Source: Flavobacteriales bacterium (GTDB lineage Bacteria > Bacteroidota > Bacteroidia > NS11-12g > UBA9320). Taken from it: a stretch of 64,000 nucleotides of DNA. Location of the stretch: assembly GCA_020635355.1 (NCBI GenBank), contig JACJZW010000007.1:98208-162207 (forward strand), in the 5' to 3' direction. Under the pieces are notes generated by a model, which saw only the letters and a list, made by a program, of their open reading frames with translations, ran no database searches and had not been told where the DNA came from. This document shows positions 26,503-33,591 of this stretch, piece by piece (the stretch's first letter is position 1; each line of letters starts with the position of its first letter). The position numbers and the translations under genes are program-made.

Positions 26503-26912
26503 ACGTGAGGTAGGAGTGCGAATGACGAGTTGTTCTATCCGAGGGCGGAAGAAAAACCCAACGTTAAACCTTTTTACTAACCGGTTATGCTGATTTGAGT
26601 GCGATTTGTTAGGGATGGATCAGCCCCTACCCCTGCATGAGTAAGGAGTACGGAGTGGGAAGGACGAAGTGTACTCCCAACGCGGAAGAAAAACCCAACG
26701 TCGAAATTTTTTACCAACCGATTGTGCTGGTTTACTTGCGATTTGTTAGGGACGCATTCACCCCTACCCAGGCGTAAGTTAGGAGTAAGGAGTGAGAAGG
26801 ACGAAGTGTTTTCTCCCAACGTGGAAGAAAATCCCAACGTTAAACCTTTTTACCAACCGATTGTGCTGATTTGAGTACAATTTGTTAGGGACGCATTCAC
26901 CCCTACCCCGAG
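26503..26912. repeat. Tandem array of about 138-bp intergenic repeats
   Basis: Three direct copies; the landmark GGAAGAAAAACCCAACGT begins near 26546, 26683 and 26822 (periods 137 and 139), with a diverged partial copy before the first. Each unit has CCTTTTTACCAACCG, a GATTTGTTAGGGA stretch, CACCCCTACCC and GGAGTGAGAAGGACGAAGTG. TAGGG...CCCTA within the unit can form a small hairpin. The minus strand is partly open (86 and 69 codons, both with GRGECVPNK and NQHNRLVK), but those frames simply follow the repeat. The rest of the 26372-27052 gap shows no gene. Confidence 0.8.
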
Positions 26913-27002
26913 GAAAGTTAACCAAACCGGTTCGAACCAGCTTCAAATGCTGAACAACTAAACGCTTAAGATTTTCATCGATCTTCAAAATCGATTGAAC
27001 GC

Positions 27003-27032
27003 AAAAAAAGGGCGTCCAAGTGGACGCCCTTC
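27003..27032 (-). terminator. Rho-independent terminator of the secreted-protein gene
   Basis: On the minus strand: AAGGGCGTCC, loop ACTT, GGACGCCCTT and then T-rich sequence. It lies 21 bases after the stop codon at 27053. Confidence 0.87.
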
Positions 27033-27052
27033 GTATTAATAGTTAAGTAAGA

Positions 27053-27628
27053 TTAGTTGTTTGAGATGGTGTACATGATGGTCAAGGTAGTTGCATCATC
27101 AAAGTCGATGTCGGCATAGCTACCAGCCGTTGGATCCAACTCCAGTGAGTAGTACAGGTTATGACCGTTGCTGGCTCCGTCTCCTGTATAGCAGGATCCG
27201 ATTTTAGCCACTACCGTTTGATCTTTGGATGCCAGGGTAATTTGTCCGGCACTTGCACCTACTGTACCGTCACCATTTCCGGCATCGGCAGCAGCAGTAA
27301 CTTTCAAAAGCATTCCACCTGGAACAGTTCCGCTGGAAATTTTAGCAGATACAGTACGTGAGGCTTCAGTGGTTGATCCTACGATAGAAGAGTAGTTGAT
27401 CCAAACTGAGCTATCTTTGGCGTTTGCAAAGCTTACTGGCAAACCGGCTTCAGTTGGGGCATCAACCGTTAAGGTAATAGATGTGGAAGATTTGGCTTCG
27501 AGGTCAAGAATAGCAACCTCTGGAATTTCGATTTGAACGGTGTGATCGTCTGTTTCGTTGTCTTGTGCGTTAGCGATCGTGGTGAAGGCTACTCCTAGAA
27601 TAGCCATTGCAAATAATTTTCGTTTCAT
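27053..27628 (-). CDS. Secreted protein of unknown function
   Basis: A 191-residue exported protein not recognised. The signal peptide MKRKLFAMAILGVAFTTIANA is followed by an acidic stretch and a Ser/Thr-rich, beta-strand-like domain with short motifs VQIEIPEVAILDLEA, TVDAPTEAGLPVSFA and YYSLELDPTAG, ending TLTIMYTISNN. It has a single cysteine. There is no T9SS tail, so it may stay in the periplasm or on the outer membrane. The strand pattern resembles small adhesin or pilin-like beta sandwiches, but that is a guess. Another in-frame ATG at 27643 would add five residues; the signal peptide fits 27628 better. It has its own terminator and is probably a single-gene unit. Confidence 0.72.
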   Translation of the reverse strand: MKRKLFAMAILGVAFTTIANAQDNETDDHTVQIEIPEVAILDLEAKSSTSITLTVDAPTEAGLPVSFANAKDSSVWINYSSIVGSTTEASRTVSAKISSGTVPGGMLLKVTAAADAGNGDGTVGASAGQITLASKDQTVVAKIGSCYTGDGASNGHNLYYSLELDPTAGSYADIDFDDATTLTIMYTISNN

Positions 27629-27663
27629 AAGTATTCTAAACATGCGTTGTTTGATCTGCCTAC

Positions 27664-27681
27664 TTCCAAGCGATGTGCCAA
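27664..27681 (-). promoter_or_regulatory. Sigma-54-like promoter of the secreted-protein gene
   Basis: Minus strand TTGGCAC, five bases, TTGGA. The sigma-54 consensus is TGGCAC-N5-TTGCW, so only the C of the -12 element differs. No TAnnTTTG box was found in this upstream region. The leader to the ATG would be about 25 bases. It may be chance. Confidence 0.3.
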
Positions 27682-27803
27682 AAAGCTAAAACATTGAATT
27701 TCAACACCATGCCAAAATCACACTCCCACAAATTGAATCATTTTGGGAATTCAATTTCATTTTGGTGTGACATTTCTATATTGCGACAACAAAATACAGG
27801 CCT

Positions 27804-28391
27804 TTGAACTTTCCGACCTCCTTCCCCACTCTTCACACGCCACGAATCCTGCTTCGATCGTTTAATGACGGCGACAATGATTTCATCTTTGACCTCCGAA
27901 AAAGTGATCGAATTGCCCAGCACATTATTCGGCCATTGATGACCCACCAATCAGCTGCCAACACCATGTTGGAGAATATTCATTCCGGGTTCAGCCAACA
28001 GCGATCCATTTCCTGGGTTGGTGAAATACGTCAAACCGGTGAAGTAATGGGAAGCTGTGGGCTGATGAATATCAATCAAGCAGACTCAACAGCTGAGATT
28101 GGCGGAGAGATGCTGGTAAGTGGATGGGGAAAAGGATATGCCCTGGAGGCAGTGGTTACCATCTTGAATTATGCCTTTAACGTTTTGAACCTGGTAGAGA
28201 TCGAAGCGAAGGTTCTATCATCCAATCGAAGTGCCATTGCCCTAATGACCCGGATTGGATTCCTAAGAGACAGTGCTTTTGAGCAACTGATACACCATGA
28301 ACTTGGAAACGGGATCTTACATCGATACACCCTCTTACCAAACAACTTTAGCCAACACTTATCCACGATGCAGAAAAATCAACCCGAATGA
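27804..28391 (+). CDS. GNAT family N-acetyltransferase (RimJ/RimL type)
   Basis: Cytoplasmic acetyl-CoA dependent acyltransferase of 195 residues. The start LHTPRILLRSFNDGD, the central EIGGEMLVSGWGKGYALEA with the acetyl-CoA loop (G-W-G-K-G-Y), and NLVEIEAKVLSSNRSAIALM...GFL are typical of the RimJ/RimL-like branch that acetylates amino groups of proteins or small molecules. The substrate is unknown. Start is TTG at 27804; no in-frame ATG or GTG precedes the conserved TPRILLR motif. It is divergent from the secreted-protein gene. Confidence 0.83.
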   Translation: MNFPTSFPTLHTPRILLRSFNDGDNDFIFDLRKSDRIAQHIIRPLMTHQSAANTMLENIHSGFSQQRSISWVGEIRQTGEVMGSCGLMNINQADSTAEIGGEMLVSGWGKGYALEAVVTILNYAFNVLNLVEIEAKVLSSNRSAIALMTRIGFLRDSAFEQLIHHELGNGILHRYTLLPNNFSQHLSTMQKNQPE

Positions 28392-28393
28392 TT

Positions 28394-28422
28394 TTGCATA
28401 ATTAGCGGATGGACGAAATTTG
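28394..28422 (+). promoter_or_regulatory. Promoter of the M42 peptidase gene
   Basis: TTTTG ending at 28396, an 18-base spacer, then GAAATTTG (28415-28422; first base differs from TAnnTTTG). The leader to the ATG at 28447 is about 18 bases. Confidence 0.45.
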
Positions 28423-28446
28423 TCACCACCTCAATTATCCAATACA

Positions 28447-29517
28447 ATGCGAAAGGAAAGTAAGAAGTTTCTAAAACAATACCTCAACAATAATTCACCA
28501 ACCGGTTTTGAAACCGCCGGCCAAAAGATGTGGCTGGATTATTTGAAACCCTACATTGATAAATACGAAGTAGACGTATACGGAACAGCCATCGGAATGG
28601 TGAATCCGGGCATGGATTACAAGGTTGTCATCGAGGCACATGCCGATGAAATTGCCTGGTTTGTCAATTACATAGACGACAAAGGCTACATCTATGTTAT
28701 ACGAAATGGAGGCAGCGATCATCAAATTGCGCCATCCATGCGGGTTAAACTCCATACCAAGAAAGGACAGGTTGATGGCATCTTTGGATGGCCGGCCATC
28801 CATGTCCGGGATCGATCTAAAGAGCCTACCCCGTCGTTATCCAACCTTTGCATAGACGTGGGAGCAGCCAGTAAGGAAGAAGTGGAAGAAATGGGCATTC
28901 ACGTGGGAACCGTTGCCACCTTTGATGCCGATGCCATGGAACTCAACAAAAAGTACATCGTGGGAAGAGCCCTGGACAATCGGGCAGGTGGTTTCATCAT
29001 TGCCGAAGTTGCCCGAATGCTGAAAGAGAATAAAAAGAAACTTCCATTTTCCCTGTACATCGTCAATTCCGTTCAGGAAGAAATTGGCCTTCGGGGCGCT
29101 GAAATGGTGAGCAGACGAATCAAACCAAACGTCGCTATTGTAACCGACGTGTGCCACGACACCCACAGCCCGATGTACAACAAGAAAGAACAGGGTGATA
29201 CGAAATGTGGAGGTGGGCCTTGTGTGACTACCGGACCAGCTGTTCAGAACAACCTCCTGAACATGGTCATTGAAACCGCAGAAAAGAAAAAAATCCCATT
29301 TCAACGCATGGCCGCATCCCGTTCAACCGGAACAGATACCGATGCGTTTGCTTACAGCGATGTGGGAGTAGCCTCTGCCCTCATTTCGCTTCCATTGAAA
29401 TATATGCATACAACCGTGGAGATGGTGGATTACGACGACATCGAAAATGTAGTCAAACTGATTTACGAATTTCTTGTTCAATTGAAAGCGGGACATGACT
29501 TCAGGTACTTTACGTAA
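28447..29517 (+). CDS. M42 family metallopeptidase (aminopeptidase)
   Basis: Cytoplasmic di-metal aminopeptidase of the M42 (PepA/TET, glutamyl aminopeptidase or FrvX) family, which trims peptides and forms large oligomers in known members. The 356-residue protein has the family ligands in order: EAHADEIAW, GRALDNRAGGF, VQEEIGLRGA with the catalytic glutamate, VTDVCHDTHSP and a late MHTTVEMVDYDDIE. Start: ATG at 28447 (MRKESKKFLKQYL); the frame opens earlier at a TTG that lies within the promoter. Confidence 0.9.
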   Translation: MRKESKKFLKQYLNNNSPTGFETAGQKMWLDYLKPYIDKYEVDVYGTAIGMVNPGMDYKVVIEAHADEIAWFVNYIDDKGYIYVIRNGGSDHQIAPSMRVKLHTKKGQVDGIFGWPAIHVRDRSKEPTPSLSNLCIDVGAASKEEVEEMGIHVGTVATFDADAMELNKKYIVGRALDNRAGGFIIAEVARMLKENKKKLPFSLYIVNSVQEEIGLRGAEMVSRRIKPNVAIVTDVCHDTHSPMYNKKEQGDTKCGGGPCVTTGPAVQNNLLNMVIETAEKKKIPFQRMAASRSTGTDTDAFAYSDVGVASALISLPLKYMHTTVEMVDYDDIENVVKLIYEFLVQLKAGHDFRYFT

Positions 29518-29549
29518 CTTGAGTCACGCTCCTACCTTTTTTGAAATCC

Positions 29550-29557
29550 GAATTTTG
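29550..29557 (+). promoter_or_regulatory. -7 box of the rhodanese-thioredoxin gene
   Basis: GAATTTTG, first base off the TAnnTTTG consensus, ending six bases before the ATG at 29564. No spaced TTG is seen. Confidence 0.35.
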
Positions 29558-29563
29558 CACGAT

Positions 29564-30304
29564 ATGAAATCTATCAGCCAACTGACACGGCTCACTGCCG
29601 CCCTATTTGTGATCGGATTGATGAGTTGCTCAACGCCATCATCAACCGGACAGGTACGATTGGACGCCCAATCGTTCAATCAGCAAATTAATGCCACATC
29701 CAATCCTCAGATTATTGACGTTCGGACGCCGGAGGAATACAATTCCGGCCATTTAACCAATGCTCAGAATCTGAATATCTATGCCTCCAACTTCAGTCAA
29801 TCACTTGATTTACTGGATAAAGACGATACCGTGTTTGTGTATTGCAAGGCCGGAGGGCGAAGTGCACAGGCTGCGCAGCAACTGGTGGCTAAAGGTTTTA
29901 AGCACGTATATGATCTCAACGGCGGAATCATGCAATGGCAAAAAGCCAAGCTACCGTTGGAAGGCGATTCCAATACCAAATCCACGATGCCCGGTATGAG
30001 CGTACAGGATTTCGATTCATTAATGTTGGCCTACCCGTTAGTAGTGGTTGACTTCTACGCCCCATGGTGTGCTCCCTGCAAGCAAATGGCTCCCTACCTT
30101 AAAAAGTTGTCCGAGAATTATGACGAGACTAAGTTGAAGATCGTCAAAATTGATGTGGATCAAAATCAAACGTTGCTCAACCACTTCGGCATTGACGGTA
30201 TTCCCCTGATCAAGTTCTATCACAAAGGCCAATTAGTTAAAGACCATCTTGGTTTCATTTCAGAAACCGATATGATGGCGGTTTTGAAACCCTATTTGGA
30301 TTGA
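29564..30304 (+). CDS. Rhodanese-thioredoxin fusion lipoprotein
   Basis: Periplasmic redox protein of 246 residues combining two domains. Lipobox GLMSC gives a lipidated N-terminus. Rhodanese domain, about residues 35-125: IIDVRTPEEYNSGHL and the active-site loop CKAGGRSAQ with the catalytic cysteine. Thioredoxin domain, about residues 135-246: VVDFYAPWCAPCKQM with a complete CxxC, and the cis-proline GIDGIPLIKF. The pairing suggests sulfane-sulfur transfer whose disulfide product is reduced by the attached thioredoxin. Start is ATG 29564; the frame is open further upstream but the signal peptide fixes the start. It precedes a di-haem peroxidase gene with its own promoter. Confidence 0.87.
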   Translation: MKSISQLTRLTAALFVIGLMSCSTPSSTGQVRLDAQSFNQQINATSNPQIIDVRTPEEYNSGHLTNAQNLNIYASNFSQSLDLLDKDDTVFVYCKAGGRSAQAAQQLVAKGFKHVYDLNGGIMQWQKAKLPLEGDSNTKSTMPGMSVQDFDSLMLAYPLVVVDFYAPWCAPCKQMAPYLKKLSENYDETKLKIVKIDVDQNQTLLNHFGIDGIPLIKFYHKGQLVKDHLGFISETDMMAVLKPYLD

Positions 30305-30357
30305 GGACAGAATTCAGAGGACGGATTACGGAGGACGGATTACGGAGGTCGGAATTG
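30304..30357. repeat. Short degenerate tandem repeat (14-bp unit)
   Basis: Two exact copies of AGGACGGATTACGG (30318-30331, 30332-30345), flanked by diverged copies AGGACAGAATTC before and AGGTCGGAATT after. It lies in the short gap after the fusion lipoprotein stop codon. Confidence 0.7.
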
Positions 30358-30392
30358 CTTGTTTGTGAATTCTGCTGAAACCAATAGATATC

Positions 30393-30422
30393 TTGGTCGG
30401 GTGTAGTTAGCCCCTATCTTTG
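30393..30422 (+). promoter_or_regulatory. Consensus promoter of the di-haem peroxidase gene
   Basis: TTG (30393-30395), 19-base spacer, TATCTTTG (30415-30422): a full match to the Bacteroidota consensus in both elements and spacing. The ATG at 30427 follows after only four bases, so the transcript should be leaderless. Confidence 0.75.
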
Positions 30423-30426
30423 GACA

Positions 30427-31437
30427 ATGCGTTTGAAGATTGGAGCGTACATAGTATTCCTGGCTATCTTACTGGCTTCCTGCAAACAGGACGCTCAGCT
30501 ACCGAGTGTTCACTCCAATCTTCCTCCGGATCATTTTCCGGCCATTTCCTATCCCTCAGATAACGCACCAACTCAAGCCCGATTTAAACTCGGCAAAAAG
30601 TTGTTCTACGACGTGGTCATGTCGAGGGATAGCTCCATTTCCTGTGCATCCTGCCACAAACCGGAATGGGCGTTCAGCGACCAGGTGGCACTGAGTCCAG
30701 GTGTAGAAAATCGACCTGGTGTCCGTAACGCTCCCAGCCTGGCCAATGTAGCCTACCTTCCCTACTTCACCCGAGAAGGTGGCGTGCCTACGCTGGAAAT
30801 GCAGATTCTGGTTCCGATTCAGGAACACAACGAGTTTGATTTCAACATTTTACTGATCGGAGAACGACTTCAAAGGGATTCATCCTACATCCGAATGAGT
30901 CAGGAGGCGTATGGCAGGGATCCCGATTTCTTTGTAATCACCCGCGCACTGGCCAACTTTGAACGGAACTTAATCAGTGGACACAGTGCGTATGACGATT
31001 ATCTGTCTGAGCGATCCCAGGCATTGGCACCGGATGAACTAGCCGGGATGAACCTGTTCTTTAGTGAACGCACCAACTGCTCCGTGTGTCATTCAGGGTT
31101 CAACTTCACCAACAATTCCTTTCAAAACAATGGCTTGTACGAGGTGTATTCCGATATCGGCCGTAAACGACTCACCGGCGAGGAATCAGATCTGGCCTTA
31201 TTCAAGGTTCCCAGTTTACGGAACGTTGGTCTTACCGCGCCGTATATGCACGATGGCTCACTGGAGAATCTGGAAGACGTGATCAATCATTACAACAACG
31301 GAGGGGAAAACCACCCGCATAAAAGTAATCTGATCCGTCCGCTGGGATTGAGCAACAAGGAAAAACGGGAATTGGTGGCCTTTTTACACGCGTTATCGGA
31401 TCCGGTATTCATTTCAGACCCAACGTTGCGACCTTAA
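30427..31437 (+). CDS. Di-haem cytochrome c peroxidase / MauG family lipoprotein
   Basis: Periplasmic di-haem protein of 336 residues with lipobox LLASC (C19). Haem sites are CASCH (C73-H77) and CSVCH (C218-H222). FKLGKKLFYD, VRNAPSLANVAY, LFKVPSLRNVGLTAPYMHDG and the C-terminal ELVAFLHALSD are the standard family blocks. Family members reduce hydrogen peroxide or oxidise protein side chains (MauG, MbnH); which applies here cannot be told. Start: ATG 30427, a few bases after a consensus promoter. The stop overlaps the convergent outer-membrane protein gene by four bases. A second family member lies at 47271-48362. Confidence 0.9.
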   Translation: MRLKIGAYIVFLAILLASCKQDAQLPSVHSNLPPDHFPAISYPSDNAPTQARFKLGKKLFYDVVMSRDSSISCASCHKPEWAFSDQVALSPGVENRPGVRNAPSLANVAYLPYFTREGGVPTLEMQILVPIQEHNEFDFNILLIGERLQRDSSYIRMSQEAYGRDPDFFVITRALANFERNLISGHSAYDDYLSERSQALAPDELAGMNLFFSERTNCSVCHSGFNFTNNSFQNNGLYEVYSDIGRKRLTGEESDLALFKVPSLRNVGLTAPYMHDGSLENLEDVINHYNNGGENHPHKSNLIRPLGLSNKEKRELVAFLHALSDPVFISDPTLRP

Positions 31438-32081
31438 TCCCCGAACGCAAACGCCACTTCACACCCCAATCTGAATGGTCTTCTTTTGGACCATCCGGCA
31501 TCAAATTGAGACACAAAAATTCCTAATTCTGGCCCTACCATTACCTGAGATTTCTCCAGATCAATAACATACAGTGCGGATTGATTGAAGGCAAGATGCA
31601 ATAACGGTATTGGTTCCTTACCGGCGACCCCATTGTCTTGCGATCCAAGACCCAACTTCCAGGCATAAACCGACGGTTTGAGTGTGGAATAGAATTGCCA
31701 TTGACCGGATGCCAACATGGTGCCGATCGGTAATCCAATGAAATGATACTTCAGTGGCCCAATCGGTTCAGCAACAAATCCGGTAACCGGATCGATTTGT
31801 GATTCAAATCGAACATCATTGGCTAGACTCGTACCATACCGTGCCCAATCAACACCCAGATAGAAGTCAACTTTATCCCTATTAATTATCCTATATGAAT
31901 AGGTTAATCCAACCGTAAATATGGGACTTTCCGTCACGTTTGAATTGGTAAGGGAAACCACGTCATGGCTGAGACCTGAGAATAAACTCACCTGGTTACG
32001 TAGACCATCGGACTGACCAACCGCCCCCGTAGAACTTGCCGCCATGAGCAGGATACAAACAATTCGTAGTTGACTCGACAT
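31434..32081 (-). CDS. Outer-membrane beta-barrel-like protein, tandem paralogue A
   Basis: A 215-residue exported protein, the last of three tandem paralogues. The signal peptide MSSQLRIVCILLMAASSTGAVGQ is followed by alternating strands with aromatic girdle residues (VSLFSGLSHDV, FYLGVDWARYGT, LKYHFIGLPIGTML, QWQFYSTLKPSVYAWKLGLG) and a final FDAGWSKRRPFRLGCEVAFAFGD. A C-terminal FG-D/aromatic end and short strands suggest an 8-10 strand barrel, as in the PorT/OmpA-like proteins of Bacteroidota. No function is evident. Start: ATG 32081 gives the signal peptide; the frame extends 15 codons upstream. It is the most diverged of the three and lacks the central cysteine pair. Confidence 0.75.
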   Translation of the reverse strand: MSSQLRIVCILLMAASSTGAVGQSDGLRNQVSLFSGLSHDVVSLTNSNVTESPIFTVGLTYSYRIINRDKVDFYLGVDWARYGTSLANDVRFESQIDPVTGFVAEPIGPLKYHFIGLPIGTMLASGQWQFYSTLKPSVYAWKLGLGSQDNGVAGKEPIPLLHLAFNQSALYVIDLEKSQVMVGPELGIFVSQFDAGWSKRRPFRLGCEVAFAFGD

Positions 32082-32140
32082 GTTCCGAAGGTAGCACAAT
32101 CCATTCACGGAACGAACCGTACTCATCGAATTGATTGCAC

Positions 32141-32794
32141 CTAGTCCGACTTTCCAAAAGCCCAGGCCAGTTCGCAGCCAAATCGGATGGGTCTGCGGTT
32201 AGACCATCCGGCATCAAATCGGTTTACAAATACGGAGATTTCCGGGCCCACTAATAACTGCGTTGCCCCCAGGTTAGCCACATAGCAAACCGACTGACCT
32301 ACCGAACAATGGAGCGCAGGAACCTGCTGTGTATTCGAACTCCCATCATTTCCTAAACCTAGTTTGGCCGAATAAATGGATGGCTTCACCACCGTTGAAT
32401 ATTGCCATTGGTTGGTAGAGAATTGAGCAACCAGGGGAATCCCTATAAAGTGAAATGACGATGGGCCGGTTGGCACGAAACGCAACCGTTGCATTTCGTC
32501 TAGAACCTGATCCTCAAATCGAAAGCTGGAGAATCGGAGCCTGGTAGCATATCTTGACCAGTCCAAACCGGTATAAAGAGCGAACTTGTCTTTCTTATAA
32601 ATACGCTCGGTGAATGCCAGACCAAAGGTAAATCGGGGATCTTCCTCGATAAAATTAGTGGACAGAGAGGCCAGGTCAAAGCTAAATCCACTAAAGACGC
32701 TAACCCGATGTTGCAGACCTCCTGTTTGAGCAACGGTCTTGCTCGCTGTTAAGAGAATCAAAAGCTTCAATAGAAGTCTAACTCGTAGCTGCAT
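32141..32794 (-). CDS. Outer-membrane beta-barrel-like protein, tandem paralogue B
   Basis: A 217-residue exported protein with signal peptide MQLRVRLLLKLLILLTASKTVAQ. It shares with its neighbours TGGLQHRVSVFSG, LYTGLDWSRY, FHFIGIPLVAQFS, VKPSIYSAKLG, VPALHCSVGQSVCYV, LLVGPEISVFVNRFDAGWS and a final ELAWAFG. The two cysteines in HCSVGQSVCYV are shared with paralogue C only. The gene lies 59 bases upstream of paralogue A and 62 bases downstream of C. Confidence 0.76.
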   Translation of the reverse strand: MQLRVRLLLKLLILLTASKTVAQTGGLQHRVSVFSGFSFDLASLSTNFIEEDPRFTFGLAFTERIYKKDKFALYTGLDWSRYATRLRFSSFRFEDQVLDEMQRLRFVPTGPSSFHFIGIPLVAQFSTNQWQYSTVVKPSIYSAKLGLGNDGSSNTQQVPALHCSVGQSVCYVANLGATQLLVGPEISVFVNRFDAGWSNRRPIRFGCELAWAFGKSD

Positions 32795-32856
32795 AAGGTC
32801 GAAGATATACCGTTTACTCCATGGAATTCAATGAATTTCGTAAACTGGCGTTATTC

Positions 32857-33510
32857 TTACCTCCCAAAGGCCCAAGTAAATTCACATCCCACTCGTACAG
32901 GTCTTCTGAAAGACCATCCAGCATCAAAACGATTAACAAAGACACTAAGCTCCGGCCCCACTAACAGTTGCGATTTGCTCAGATCCACCACGTAACAAAA
33001 TGATTGCCCCACAACGCAATGAACAAGAGGAATCCATGGCACTCCAAACTCATCCGTCTTTCCTATTCCAGCTTTCGCGGCATAAATTGATGGCTTAACC
33101 GTTGTTACCATGCGCCAATTATGATGAGAGAATTCTGCAATTAGAGGAACTCCAAGGAAATGGAATTTTATTGGCGCAATTTCAAAACCAAATCTACTAG
33201 AGTCTGTTGGGTCTACCGTGAAGTTTTCACCATGCAAGTTTATTGCATACCCAGTGCCATACCGGGACCAATCTAACCCTGAATAAATGGAAAAATTGTC
33301 TTGTTTAATGATTCGTTCAGCAAGCGAAAACCCAACTATGATACTGGGTAAATCTTCAATACGTCCATTCTTCTGTAAAAACAGAGACAGATCATAACTT
33401 ATCCCACTAAAGACGCTCACCCGATGTTGAAGACCTCCTGTTTGGGCATAGGCTGAGTGCATACCACACGACAAGCCAAGGAGCAGTGTTAATTTGATTC
33501 GCCATTGCAT
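32857..33510 (-). CDS. Outer-membrane beta-barrel-like protein, tandem paralogue C
   Basis: A 217-residue exported protein with signal peptide MQWRIKLTLLLGLSCGMHSAYAQ and the same block order as paralogue B: TGGLQHRVSVFSG, IYSGLDWSRYGT, FHFLGVPLIAEFS, VKPSIYAAKAGIG, VPWIPLVHCVVGQSFCYVVD, LLVGPELSVFVNRFDAGWS, CEFTWAFGR. First of the three paralogues in transcription order. B and C are clearly closer to each other than to A. Role unknown; the barrel assignment is inferred from strand pattern and the aromatic C-terminus. A gap of about 80 bases to the T9SS gene holds no visible signal. Confidence 0.76.
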   Translation of the reverse strand: MQWRIKLTLLLGLSCGMHSAYAQTGGLQHRVSVFSGISYDLSLFLQKNGRIEDLPSIIVGFSLAERIIKQDNFSIYSGLDWSRYGTGYAINLHGENFTVDPTDSSRFGFEIAPIKFHFLGVPLIAEFSHHNWRMVTTVKPSIYAAKAGIGKTDEFGVPWIPLVHCVVGQSFCYVVDLSKSQLLVGPELSVFVNRFDAGWSFRRPVRVGCEFTWAFGR

Positions 33511-33591
33511 AAACGGAAGTTACCTTAAATGTTTGTTAGAATCACGCGCTCAACAAAGGGCCTGTATGAAATAGACGAAAAACGAGCCTTA

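Noticed and set aside
26929..26938. GGTTCGAACC, which resembles a tRNA T-loop
   Set aside because: The flanks do not form a T-stem, and no acceptor, D or anticodon arm could be folded on either strand.
26577..26988. Two minus-strand frames of 86 and 69 codons sharing GRGECVPNK and NQHNRLVK
   Set aside because: They track the 138-bp DNA repeat, are broken at different places and have no promoter or ribosome binding site.
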